A stretch of DNA of 64,000 nucleotides from Paenibacillus_E sp052115445 (GTDB taxonomy: Bacteria; Bacillota; Bacilli; Paenibacillales; NBRC-103111). Positions within the stretch are counted from its first letter, which is position 1, and every line of letters begins with the position of its first letter. The stretch covers positions 1 to 64,000 of the forward strand of contig NZ_JBFRGR010000003.1 of assembly GCF_052115445.1 (NCBI RefSeq), read 5' to 3'. The position numbers and the translations under genes were made by a program. This document shows positions 33,504-42,295 of the stretch, piece after piece. Below the pieces are notes generated by a model. The model saw only the letters and a program-made list of their open reading frames with translations. It searched no databases and was not told where the DNA came from.

Positions 33504-33539
33504 AGGACTGCTCCCTCTGATGAGGGGGCGGTCCTTTTT
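33504..33539 (+). terminator. Terminator of the thioredoxin-like/hydrolase operon
   Basis: AGGACTGCTCCCTC / GAGGGGGCGGTCCT stem around TGAT, T5 tail. Confidence 0.85.
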
Positions 33540-33564
33540 GTGTATACGGATGGGGAAGAGGAGT

Positions 33565-33790
33565 AAGTCGAAATAATCGAGTTACAGGAAACAAGTGGAG
33601 AAGTAGCCGCTGTAAGTCGAAATAATCGAGTTACAGGATGAGCAAGTGGAGAAGTAGCCGCTGCAAGTCGAAATAATCGAGTTACGGGATGAGCAAGTGG
33701 AGAAGTAGCCGCTGCAAGTCGAAATAATCGAGTTACAGGATGAGCAAGTGGAGAAGTAGCCGCTGCAAGTCGAAATAATCGACTATCTCC
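33565..33790 (+). repeat. Tandem repeat of 51 bp
   Basis: The phrase AAGTCGAAATAATCGAGTTA starts at 33565, 33614, 33665, 33716 and (truncated) 33767: periods 49, 51, 51, 51. The intervening part (GATGAGCAAGTGGAGAAGTA) is also repeated nearly exactly, so it is not a CRISPR. A related GTCGA..TCGAC motif with 51/52-bp spacing is found at 59606. From 33792 to 33979 I see only a leader for the next gene. Confidence 0.9.
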
Positions 33791-33979
33791 AAATTATGCT
33801 CGTTCGCCCATGACACCCACCCAATTTATTTATAAACTGGGTATTTACCGTGTGCAACGTAGGTGCTTCCCCATAGACTGATGTTGTAAGCTATTCACCC
33901 AACTTCAACAATAACCTCTGAGTTAAACAGTAAGCCTGTGTAAGTCCCTTTTGGGAAAATATGAAGGAGGTGCTCTTCC

Positions 33980-34270
33980 ATGGAATATGTTAAAGTTCCG
34001 AATTACCCAATGCAACCAATGCCAATGCCAATGCCAACCCCGATGCCAATGCCAATGCCTACACCGCTTCCAGCGCCAGCGCCAATTATGCAACAACCGA
34101 TGCACAATAATATCCACCTGCACGCGTCCTACCAACAAACTGAATTTGTGTTCCCGAAACCGGTTCACACGCAAGCAGTTGCTTGCCCTCCGAAAAACAA
34201 TTCGGCCGCTAGTATCTTAGTACTTTTCATTTTACTAGTTATTATTACGCGCAGCATTTGTAAATATTGA
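33980..34270 (+). CDS. Small Pro-Met repeat protein with C-terminal membrane helix
   Basis: 96 residues. Residues about 11-38 are made of PM, PMPMPT and PAPAP repeats; the C-terminus SILVLFILLVIITRS is a membrane helix like that of the short YjcZ/SscA-type spore proteins, followed by ICKY. AAGGAGGTG before ATG 33980 is a perfect ribosome binding site. A spore coat or membrane role is inferred only from the tail. Confidence 0.7.
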   Translation: MEYVKVPNYPMQPMPMPMPTPMPMPMPTPLPAPAPIMQQPMHNNIHLHASYQQTEFVFPKPVHTQAVACPPKNNSAASILVLFILLVIITRSICKY

Positions 34271-34295
34271 TTTACGGATTGCTCGGGTAAAAAGA

Positions 34296-34347
34296 GAGGT
34301 AATCCCACGAGGCCTAGGGGTCTTGGTGGGGTTGCCTTTTTTTGTTT
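34296..34347 (+). terminator. Terminator after the Pro-Met protein gene
   Basis: AGGTAATCCCACGAGGCC / GGTCTTGGTGGGGTTGCCT stem with a long T tail (34337-34343). Confidence 0.8.
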
Positions 34348-34360
34348 GTGAAAAAAAGGA

Positions 34361-34389
34361 TTGTCTATTACGATGAAGTCATGTAAAAT
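34361..34389 (+). promoter_or_regulatory. Promoter of the right-facing cobalamin-controlled unit
   Basis: TTGTCT (34361-34366), 17-bp spacer, TAAAAT (34384-34389), about 40 bp before the aptamer. Confidence 0.6.
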
Positions 34390-34423
34390 TCGTCATGATT
34401 ACAAACAATTTCATAAACTAGCT

Positions 34424-34592
34424 TAATAGGTGCTTTCTGCTGAATCTAGCGGAAGCTTAAAAGGGAAGTTCGGTTCAATTCCGATGCGGTCCCGCCACTG
34501 TAACGCTGAGCTAACAATCATAGCCACTCTCGATAACAAGAGGGGAAGGAGATTGTACAAGCGATGAAGCGAAGCCAGGAGACCTGCCTGAT
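34424..34592 (+). promoter_or_regulatory. Cobalamin riboswitch
   Basis: Conserved B12-element blocks in order: AATAGGTGCTTT, AAAAGGGAAGTTCGGT, the B12 box core GCGGTCCCGCCACTGTAA, and GAAGCCAGGAGACCTGCCT. Adenosyl- or methylcobalamin would shut off the next gene. Downstream, a T8 run (34603-34610) and a long-range inverted repeat (34624-34641 with 34688-34704) may form the expression platform. Confidence 0.95.
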
Positions 34593-34767
34593 AAGTAATG
34601 TATTTTTTTTCTCACGAGGATGGGAGGAAGATGTTTCTTTGCATTTGCCAAAAAGAGTGGTTAGTCGTTAGATTAACACGATTCTTACAAAGACATCTTT
34701 CCTCTGGAACTCGGGGAAGGGTGTTTTTCGTTTATCCACTATTTTAAGGAAGATGAAGGTGATTAGT

Positions 34768-37700
34768 TTGTTCAGTTTGATGATGAAAAAAGGGATTTCT
34801 GCTCTTCTAAGTTTGGCACTAATAACTTTATTGCTCGTCCCACAAGTTGCGAGAGCAGTCGATGCAAATCCAAGTACGAAATTAAATACAATGATTGCGG
34901 ATACGGTCTCATTTTATGAGCAAAATCGGTCTAATCTCAACTCATGGTGGCAAATGGTTGCGCTATGGGGAGCAGGGGAAGATTTGCATAATGGTAAGTG
35001 GACGCTGCCTTCTTGGGAACAAAGTGATCCTGGTGATTTATTAGCAACCGATCATAGTACTTACCACATCAATTTAATCTTCGGATTGTTGGCCATGAAT
35101 CTTGATCCTTCCCATGCATGGGAAACGAATCGTAATTTGTACGCAGAGTTAGCAGCTCAGCAAAATCCATCAACAGGTTCCTTCGGAGAATCTAATCGAC
35201 AGATATGGACGATGCTTGCTCTGGATACAGGTAAGAAAAGGGGATACAACGTCGGGAGCTGGAACGATGCAGCCAAGGAGAAAGCGTTAAGTTACTTACT
35301 TAGCTTACTATTGTCTGATGGCGGGTTTGCTTTCTTTGGAAGTGAATCAGATACAGATATTACAGGGATGGCACTGCTAGCTTTAGGGAATTATCAATCG
35401 AATAGTGCTGCAGTAACTGCGGCTAACCGTGCTAAGGCTTTATTGAAGCAAAGACAATTAACTAATGCTGGCTTTGATTCCCCAGGTCAATGGGTCAATG
35501 GGGACAACTCCAACAGCTGGGCAACGTCTGTATCAGGTCTGGTGGCTATTAGAGAAGATGTATTGTCCCCAAACTGGGTCGTCAACAATCAAACAGTTGT
35601 AGATGCCGTTTATAACTTCGTGCTTCCAGATGGCACTTTTTCCTGGCAAGTGACAGATCTAAAACAGAACTTAATGGCAACAGAACAAGTATTGATCGCA
35701 CTAACAGATATTCAGCAGAGTAAATCAGTTTGGCAGCGTTTAGCAGATAAGCCAAATTTAACTACCGTACAAATAAATGTTAATGGCATTAATAGTCCGA
35801 TACTGCCACAACAGTCGATAACTGCAGCAGTCTATGGCAGTCAGCCGACAGCCATGGATGCTTTGAAACAAGTGCTCGAGAAGTCTAACATCAACTTTGT
35901 CATTCAAAACAGTAGTTATGGTCCCTATCTCTCCTCAATTGCAGGTCAAACTGCAGGAACTCTTGGCGGATACGACGGTTGGATGTACAAAGTTAACGGG
36001 GTATCACCGCAAGTCGGTGCAGCAGATTATATTTTAAACGACGATGATATCGTTACGTTTTATTATGGCCGTTGGCCTTCCATTGCGATCGCTTCGAATA
36101 CGAACATCGGAATACTCAACCCTAGTTTGCAGATTAAACTAGTCGGCGACACGTTCACTTCTGGTGCTAATACCGCAGCGAATTGGAGTTTCGATCCTGG
36201 CACTACAGGTTTGACGATTGATCATATTACGCAAGAAAGCAATCAACAAGATCTTGTTATAACTTTTGCAGGTCAAGGTCAAACAGGAGCTCTTAAGCTC
36301 CAAGCATTGCCAGCAGCCTTGGTTAGTAACTCGGCAAGTAATAAGTTGACCATTCATAATGTGAGCACGACGAGTGATCAGATCGTCAATGTTGGTGCGA
36401 ATGAGTCCAATGTATCCTTCTCGACGGATGATAATGATCCAGCGACGAACAAGATTACTCTTTCATTCACGACACCATTTTTGCCAGAGGTTATTGCTAA
36501 ACGAGGCAGTACGGAGTTGGATATACCGGCTTATACAGAAGTTACATCAGTTGCGTGGAATAATAAGATTCAATTGCCAAGCATTCTGAGTACAACCGAT
36601 AACTCTGTGACGAATAAAGTAAGTGGAGTACTTACCGGCAGTGGTAGTAGACTAGACAGTATCGATTCACGCATTAAAGTGGGTGGTGATAGCCGCATCC
36701 AGTTTAATCAACACGTTACACTGAAATTGAAGGGGATGGGTGATCGTAACGCCGGTTTCATAGATGAAAACGGTAATTTCACTGCAATACATAAATATGA
36801 CAACAGCAACTATCGAAACGATGATGTGTATGCTTACAGTGAGAATGGCGACTTAATTATTAAAACGAAGCATTTCACGGAGTTCTTAGCCTTTAAATCG
36901 ACGTTAGTAACAGCGCCTGGTCCTGGTGGTGGATCTGGACCTAGTACTACACAAAAGGTTACACTTTCTGTTGAGAAACGCTCTCTGGGTGAAGGAGATA
37001 TCATTGCTCCAATAACGGTTACCTTGCAATCTGGCGATACAGCGTTTACGTTGCTACAACGGGTACTTGGTACCCAAAGTACTGCTCTGTCTTATACAGG
37101 TTCAGGTGCAAGCATCTATGTACAATCGATTGATCACTTAGGGGAGTTTGATAAAGGACAGCTAAGTGGCTGGATGTACTCCGTGAACGGGGTCTTTCCA
37201 AAATACAGCGCGGGTATCTACACATTACAGAATAACGACGTTCTTCGTTGGCAGTACACGAAAGATCTTGGGAAAGACATTGGTGAGGCATATACCCCGC
37301 CAGTAGGAGGGGGTAGTGGTAACGTTGTTAACCCTAATAACCCTGGTAAGCCTGCGGAACCTACGGAACCAACCGAAGAAACCAAAAACACACTGGCTAC
37401 AAAATATGAAGATGCTGTTGCTATTTCCAGTTGGGCACTGGAAGCAGTAGCTAAAGTCACTACGTTGGGATTTATGGAAGGTAACGGAACTAATTTTGAG
37501 CCGAAACGCGAATTAACAAGAGCAGAGTTTGCGGCACTCATCGTCCGTTATACAGGAAGTGAGTTAGTAACTGGTGAGTTAGATTTTGACGATGTTAGCA
37601 CAGAAGATTGGTATTTCAAGTATATCGTAACCGCGAAATCGAAGGGATTGATCACAGGGATTTCAGATCATGCCTTTGCACCGAATCAAACGATTTCCAG

Positions 37701-37932
37701 ACAGGAAATGGCTGTAATTCTGGGTCGTTTACAAGGTGTTGCGATGGAGGGACAGCTAGCGGTTGACCTTAAAGACCAATCATTTGTTGCTGACTGGGCA
37801 TTACCTTACGTTAATCAAGCTATTAAATCCGGATTATTGACAGAGGATAACGGATATTTCAACCCGTTGCTTCCTGTAACCAGAGAGATGGTCGCAGTGG
37901 TTATTATGAGACTGCACCAGCAGAAAAAGTAG
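34768..37932 (+). CDS. SLH-anchored intrinsic-factor-like cobalamin-capture protein (alpha/alpha domain plus two DUF4430 domains)
   Basis: About 1054 residues, exported. After a signal peptide ending VARAV, residues about 30-330 form a prenyltransferase/squalene-cyclase-like alpha/alpha repeat region (SDGGFAFFGSESDTDITGMALLALGNY). A DUF4430 domain follows at about 333-434 (YDGWMYKVNGVSPQVGAADY), then Ig-like and beta-rich domains, a second DUF4430 at about 729-837 (LSGWMYSVNGVFPKYSAG), and three SLH motifs at about 879-1050 that bind wall polysaccharide. An alpha-barrel plus DUF4430 is the plan of animal intrinsic factor and transcobalamin; with the cobalamin riboswitch upstream, surface B12 binding is inferred. 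Start: TTG 34768 after GAAGGTGA; ATG 34753 and 34780 are alternatives. Confidence 0.82.
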   Translation: MFSLMMKKGISALLSLALITLLLVPQVARAVDANPSTKLNTMIADTVSFYEQNRSNLNSWWQMVALWGAGEDLHNGKWTLPSWEQSDPGDLLATDHSTYHINLIFGLLAMNLDPSHAWETNRNLYAELAAQQNPSTGSFGESNRQIWTMLALDTGKKRGYNVGSWNDAAKEKALSYLLSLLLSDGGFAFFGSESDTDITGMALLALGNYQSNSAAVTAANRAKALLKQRQLTNAGFDSPGQWVNGDNSNSWATSVSGLVAIREDVLSPNWVVNNQTVVDAVYNFVLPDGTFSWQVTDLKQNLMATEQVLIALTDIQQSKSVWQRLADKPNLTTVQINVNGINSPILPQQSITAAVYGSQPTAMDALKQVLEKSNINFVIQNSSYGPYLSSIAGQTAGTLGGYDGWMYKVNGVSPQVGAADYILNDDDIVTFYYGRWPSIAIASNTNIGILNPSLQIKLVGDTFTSGANTAANWSFDPGTTGLTIDHITQESNQQDLVITFAGQGQTGALKLQALPAALVSNSASNKLTIHNVSTTSDQIVNVGANESNVSFSTDDNDPATNKITLSFTTPFLPEVIAKRGSTELDIPAYTEVTSVAWNNKIQLPSILSTTDNSVTNKVSGVLTGSGSRLDSIDSRIKVGGDSRIQFNQHVTLKLKGMGDRNAGFIDENGNFTAIHKYDNSNYRNDDVYAYSENGDLIIKTKHFTEFLAFKSTLVTAPGPGGGSGPSTTQKVTLSVEKRSLGEGDIIAPITVTLQSGDTAFTLLQRVLGTQSTALSYTGSGASIYVQSIDHLGEFDKGQLSGWMYSVNGVFPKYSAGIYTLQNNDVLRWQYTKDLGKDIGEAYTPPVGGGSGNVVNPNNPGKPAEPTEPTEETKNTLATKYEDAVAISSWALEAVAKVTTLGFMEGNGTNFEPKRELTRAEFAALIVRYTGSELVTGELDFDDVSTEDWYFKYIVTAKSKGLITGISDHAFAPNQTISRQEMAVILGRLQGVAMEGQLAVDLKDQSFVADWALPYVNQAIKSGLLTEDNGYFNPLLPVTREMVAVVIMRLHQQKK

Positions 37933-38008
37933 AACGAGCTTTAACGAAGAAGGGGAGAAATCCTCTTCTTTCCCGGTCGGATGCAATTGCGCATTTGGAC
38001 ATAACAAA

Positions 38009-38050
38009 CAGCACCCCAAAGGTTAGATACTAACCAATGAGGTGCTGTTT
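38009..38050. terminator. Bidirectional terminator between the two cobalamin units
   Basis: AACAGCACCCCAAAGGTTAG pairs with CTAACCAATGAGGTGCTGTT around ATA, with T-rich tails on both strands. It serves the convergent capture-protein gene and ECF operon. Confidence 0.8.
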
Positions 38051-38055
38051 TTCTT

Positions 38056-40536
38056 TCACGAAACCAACCCATACTTCTCTTTAACTCGATCTAATTTTTC
38101 AAGCATAGGCCTTGCTAGGAAATACAGGAATATGACAGTTGCTATGGCATGAATCAAATCGAAGGGAACTCCTCGGATACACGCAAGTATAACTGCGCCA
38201 ATTGTGGGTTTGGATCCTGTCATCACGACGGATGAGAAATTCATGATGATTCCATATATGAGAAATGTCGCTGATCCTCCAAATAGACAAAGAGCAATTC
38301 TATTTCTGCGTAAAATGCCTTTTTTGAACAGTGCTCCAGCAAGAAATCCAATGATCCCGAAAGCGAACATCTGCCAGGGTGTCCAAGGCCCTTGACCAAA
38401 AAAGTAATTCGATACAAAACCTGTGACTGCACCGACTAGAAAGCCGGTTTCAGCCCCTAATGCGATGCCGGAAAGAATAACAATCGCAACAACGGGTTTA
38501 AATTGAGGCACCATGAAGAAAGCCATTCTGCCAGTTACGCCAATCGCACATAGCACGGATATGACCACAAGCTCTCTTGCCAGCGGCTTTCGTCCCTCGA
38601 AAATCATCATAAACGGCAGCAGGGTTTCCAAAATGATAAGCATGCTAATAAAGTAGTATTTTCGATCGTCGAGATAATAAATACCAAACCAAATGGTTAA
38701 CGGAATTAATAAAAGAATCATGAGCACGGCAGTCAATGTGCGTTTGGAGAGACTTCTGAGTTCGACTGGTGTTTGCTCATTAGGGACGGATACGGTTGAA
38801 CTATGGCTATGTTTACGAAACGATGGAGGTATGTTCACCTTTGGTTTCGTATCAACATTCTGCATTTCTTCATTGCCATTAAAGGCTTTAATGATGTCAT
38901 TGGTCGTTGTGGCCTTTGGAATCAAATCCCTGGCCATTCGGCTTGCAGATGTCGTATAAAAGCTATTTCCAGCAAAGAATTCCTGGGGATTGCCCTCGGA
39001 TACGATCGCCCCGTCAAAGAACATTGCACACCTGTCAGCAAAGCTAGCGCAAAACTCGATATCATGACTGACCATAACAATGGTCGTTCCTTGTTGTTTT
39101 AAATTGGTTAAAATTTCGGCAAATATCAATTTATAATGTGCGTCTAGACCTTTCGTCGGCTCGTCCAACAGAAGAATGGAAGGCTGAAGAAGTAAGATCT
39201 TAGCAAGAGCGGCACGTTGTTGCTCCCCTCCAGACAAATCATAAGGATGTCGGTCGAGAAGTTGTTGTAACATACATAACTCCGAAACTTCATCCACACA
39301 TTGTTGCCTATACGCCATATCCAGCTTGCTGCCGGATAGCATCTCCAAAAGATCAGCTTTAACTGTTTTTTGTACAAAAAGCGCTTGTGGATTTTGAGGA
39401 AGAACGCCAAGGAGTCCATTGAATTTCTCACTGTCCGAATACTTGTCAATGGGTTTCCCATTCATCAGGACAGTTCCACGATAAGGTTTGCGAAGTCCAG
39501 ATATGAGAGAAAGGGTGGTTGTTTTACCCGTACCATTTCCGCCTACAATCGCATAAATCTCACCTGAAAATGCACGTAAGCTCAGGCCTTTCACCACATC
39601 TGGTGAAATTTTTTCATATTTAAACCATACACCGTTTAGCTCAATCGCCGGTTCTGCCCTTCGCACTGGAATGTCAGCAGTTTGTATGTCTTTCGTGAAT
39701 GGTTGATTCTGAGCAAGTACATGCAAGAATTCTCTTCCCTCACGGACTGTAATGGGGCAAGGGAGCTGGTTCTCAATTCTTGCATAGACACGCATGGGCG
39801 TTGGCATCGCATAAAACATGTCGTGCTGCATATCCCAAAGTTGTTCACCGACTTCCTTCGGTGTTCCAGAAACGAGGATTTCACCATTATCCATCACAAT
39901 AGCGCGATCTGACAGCGGCAGGACTTCCTCAAGTCGATGCTCGGATATGAGAATTGTGACTCCAAGTTCGCGGTTGATTTTCCCAATGGCGGCTAGAAAT
40001 TCCGCTGCAGCAATAGGATCAAGCTGGCTGGTAGGTTCATCCAATATCAATATTTTCGGCTGCATGGTCATAATGGAAGCAAGATTCAGAAGCTGTTTCT
40101 GACCGCCTGATAGTTCGGTAACCGATTTATGAAACCATTCCTGTATGCCGAAAAAGCTTGCCATTTCCGCAACTCGTCGACGAATTTCTAGTGTACTGTA
40201 TCCAAGACTTTCAAGTCCAAAGGCAAGCTCATGCCAGACCTTGTCTGTCACAATTTGATTGTCTGGAGATTGCAGCACATAGCCGATTTGAGCGACTTGT
40301 ATACGTCGATCTAGATGTTCAAGGGGCATCCCATCATATAAAATCTCGCCACTTCGTGCTCCGTGCGGTGTAAGATCTGTTTTCAAATGACGTAAGAGGG
40401 TTGATTTGCCGCAACCTGACTTACCACAGATGGTAATAAATTCGCCTTGTTTTATAGTCAAAGTGACGTCACGTAACGCATTCCCAGGGGATCCAGGATA
40501 GGAGAATGTTAGTTGTCGGATTGTAAAGACTTCCAT
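38056..40536 (-). CDS. ECF transporter fused ATPase-ATPase-S component, predicted cobalamin
   Basis: 826 residues. First ATPase domain (1-235): Walker A CGKSGCGKST, signature LSGGQKQ, Walker B ILILDEPTS. Second (about 295-530): GGNGTGKTT, LSGGEQQRAALA, ILLLDEPTKGLD. The C-terminal 200 residues are six membrane helices of an ECF substrate-binding subunit (VISVLCAIGVTGRMAFFMVP, GFLVGAVTGFVSNYFFGQGPW). ECF importers normally use separate EcfA, EcfA' and S proteins, so a three-part fusion is unusual. Substrate is inferred to be cobalamin or a precursor from the riboswitch at the operon head. Overlaps the EcfT gene by 28 bp. Confidence 0.88.
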   Translation of the reverse strand: MEVFTIRQLTFSYPGSPGNALRDVTLTIKQGEFITICGKSGCGKSTLLRHLKTDLTPHGARSGEILYDGMPLEHLDRRIQVAQIGYVLQSPDNQIVTDKVWHELAFGLESLGYSTLEIRRRVAEMASFFGIQEWFHKSVTELSGGQKQLLNLASIMTMQPKILILDEPTSQLDPIAAAEFLAAIGKINRELGVTILISEHRLEEVLPLSDRAIVMDNGEILVSGTPKEVGEQLWDMQHDMFYAMPTPMRVYARIENQLPCPITVREGREFLHVLAQNQPFTKDIQTADIPVRRAEPAIELNGVWFKYEKISPDVVKGLSLRAFSGEIYAIVGGNGTGKTTTLSLISGLRKPYRGTVLMNGKPIDKYSDSEKFNGLLGVLPQNPQALFVQKTVKADLLEMLSGSKLDMAYRQQCVDEVSELCMLQQLLDRHPYDLSGGEQQRAALAKILLLQPSILLLDEPTKGLDAHYKLIFAEILTNLKQQGTTIVMVSHDIEFCASFADRCAMFFDGAIVSEGNPQEFFAGNSFYTTSASRMARDLIPKATTTNDIIKAFNGNEEMQNVDTKPKVNIPPSFRKHSHSSTVSVPNEQTPVELRSLSKRTLTAVLMILLLIPLTIWFGIYYLDDRKYYFISMLIILETLLPFMMIFEGRKPLARELVVISVLCAIGVTGRMAFFMVPQFKPVVAIVILSGIALGAETGFLVGAVTGFVSNYFFGQGPWTPWQMFAFGIIGFLAGALFKKGILRRNRIALCLFGGSATFLIYGIIMNFSSVVMTGSKPTIGAVILACIRGVPFDLIHAIATVIFLYFLARPMLEKLDRVKEKYGLVS

Positions 40537-41399
40537 TTGATATCCTCCGAAATATTAATAATAAGCGGTATTGCGCATAGGAATGCATAAGTCGTAAAGA
40601 CACTGATACTGTAAATGGAAAGCCCTACACCTCGCATGGAAGGGAAGTATCGGAAATACATAGCCTTTGTAACAGCTCCTATCAGGAGATAACCTCCGCT
40701 TACAACTAGAGCGATTAGTGCAGTTTTGTCGCGGCTATCCCATGTAAATATTGAAAATGCGGTTCTTCCCTGTAATCCGTACCCTCGGCTTTTCATCGAA
40801 TCAGCGGTTTCAATGGCATTCTCAAGCATCCAGGTCACCATGATAGATAGAATCCGAATACCATGCTTGATTCTACGAATGAGACTACCCGTGGATATAT
40901 CCCGACCGATACATTTTTGTGCATTGGAAACGATGGTAATCTGAGCTTTAAAGCGGGGTACAAAACGCAGCACCATCGAAAAAATGAGCGACAATGCTGG
41001 AATTATTTTTCCAAACAAATAAATAAATTTATCCGATGTCATAACAGCGTTATAACAAGAAAACCAACAGATAACGGAAATGAACATAGTTGCTGCTGCA
41101 AGACCATAGGTAATAGATTCCAGGGTTAGCGGATTGCCGTTATGCAAGTACGTTAATATCGTAACCCCTTCGTGATTAAAGGCAGGATTAATAAGCGCAG
41201 TTAGGATAAGAAAAGGAAGCATATAGACGAAGTTGAACTTGATTGCTTTCTTTCCGTTCAGATAGATGGAATAGGCAAAGGCCAAGCTAAGGGAAATAAC
41301 TAGGCTTACTGGATGCATGAAAATCATTGAGAACAAGATGACGAATGTAAAATACAAAAAGTTAATCAGGGGGTGGTAGCTTGAAAAGGAATCCCTCAT
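40509..41399 (-). CDS. ECF transporter transmembrane subunit EcfT
   Basis: 296 residues, with membrane helices at both ends and the long cytoplasmic coupling helices in the middle. The coupling motif appears as ADSMKSRGYGLQGRT, equivalent to the family's ARG/SRG signatures. It links the ATPases to the S component. Its stop lies inside the next gene and its ATG overlaps the upstream stop by 4 bp, so translation of the operon is coupled. Confidence 0.88.
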   Translation of the reverse strand: MRDSFSSYHPLINFLYFTFVILFSMIFMHPVSLVISLSLAFAYSIYLNGKKAIKFNFVYMLPFLILTALINPAFNHEGVTILTYLHNGNPLTLESITYGLAAATMFISVICWFSCYNAVMTSDKFIYLFGKIIPALSLIFSMVLRFVPRFKAQITIVSNAQKCIGRDISTGSLIRRIKHGIRILSIMVTWMLENAIETADSMKSRGYGLQGRTAFSIFTWDSRDKTALIALVVSGGYLLIGAVTKAMYFRYFPSMRGVGLSIYSISVFTTYAFLCAIPLIINISEDIKWKSLQSDN

Positions 41400-42295
41400 T
41401 GCTTGCCACCGCCAGTTGAATTATACGTATCCCCAACGTCACGGCCTAAATCACACGTGTATACCCACTCAATGACATCGCCTTGTTTCAGTGGATACCG
41501 ACTTGCTCCATAGTTAGGGAACCAACCGTTCACTTTATACATCCAACCGGATAGCTCCCCACAATCAAATTCATACAGATTATGGATACCTTCAATATAG
41601 GCTGAATTGTAAATAGGGGTATTCACAAATTCCATATGAATTTTATTCTTCTTCATCTCTCTTTGTAAGACATTAAATACGGATTCTCCCTCATAAAAAG
41701 TAACCTGTTGTGATTTGAAAATAATGCCATCTTTCGGCACAAGCTCAACCTTTTCAGGATCAAGCAATTTCATATTGCCCAGAATCGTTAGGCAGCTAAC
41801 CGAAAGCGTCACTGTCATTTGCTTGTCAGAAATTTTGGTGTTCTGTGGTTCGATAGGGAGTGGTTTCCCCTCAGGAACAGGATCGGTAAGGTATTGGTCT
41901 TTACCTGTCTTGGGGTCAAGCTCCATCGCTTTGGTTGGCGTAGGTTTGGTTCCATCAGGTGTAGCTGGCTTGGGCGTTTCCTTGTTCAACGGTGTAGCAT
42001 CTTGAGTCGCAATAGGCATGGGTTCTTCCGTAGGTTGAGCAGGTACAGGGGTGTTGCTTGGCGTCGTCACGGCGGGATCAGAAGACTTAGTATCTTTCAG
42101 TTCTTCAGGAGGTGTCGTTAGCTCCATAGGTTTGGATACTGAAGGTGAGGTCGTCGTTGTGGGACTACTCATTCTAAGTCCAGAAGTAGAAGTAGGATCT
42201 GCCTGCTGCCGCGGCATCCCGCTACTGAAGAAAGCTGCCACCAAGACGATCACTATGATCGTCGCAGCAATTATTTTATTTTTCGTTAATCGCAT
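41396..42295 (-). CDS. Membrane-anchored DUF4430 (transcobalamin C-terminal-like) protein
   Basis: 299 residues. An N-terminal membrane helix (IIAATIIVIVLVAAFF) without lipobox, a Pro/Thr-rich extracellular linker of about 120 residues, then one DUF4430 domain (about 160-290) with LSGWMYKVNGWFPNYGAS and GDVIEWVYTCDLG. It resembles the second domain of intrinsic factor, displayed on the membrane beside the ECF importer. ATG 42295 overlaps the previous stop as TAATG. Inferred to hand B12 to the transporter together with the SLH protein. Confidence 0.82.
   Translation of the reverse strand: MRLTKNKIIAATIIVIVLVAAFFSSGMPRQQADPTSTSGLRMSSPTTTTSPSVSKPMELTTPPEELKDTKSSDPAVTTPSNTPVPAQPTEEPMPIATQDATPLNKETPKPATPDGTKPTPTKAMELDPKTGKDQYLTDPVPEGKPLPIEPQNTKISDKQMTVTLSVSCLTILGNMKLLDPEKVELVPKDGIIFKSQQVTFYEGESVFNVLQREMKKNKIHMEFVNTPIYNSAYIEGIHNLYEFDCGELSGWMYKVNGWFPNYGASRYPLKQGDVIEWVYTCDLGRDVGDTYNSTGGGKQ

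Noticed and set aside
33565..33790. Regularly spaced repeats as a CRISPR array
   Set aside because: The segments between the repeated phrases are themselves nearly identical, so there are no unique spacers; no cas genes are present.
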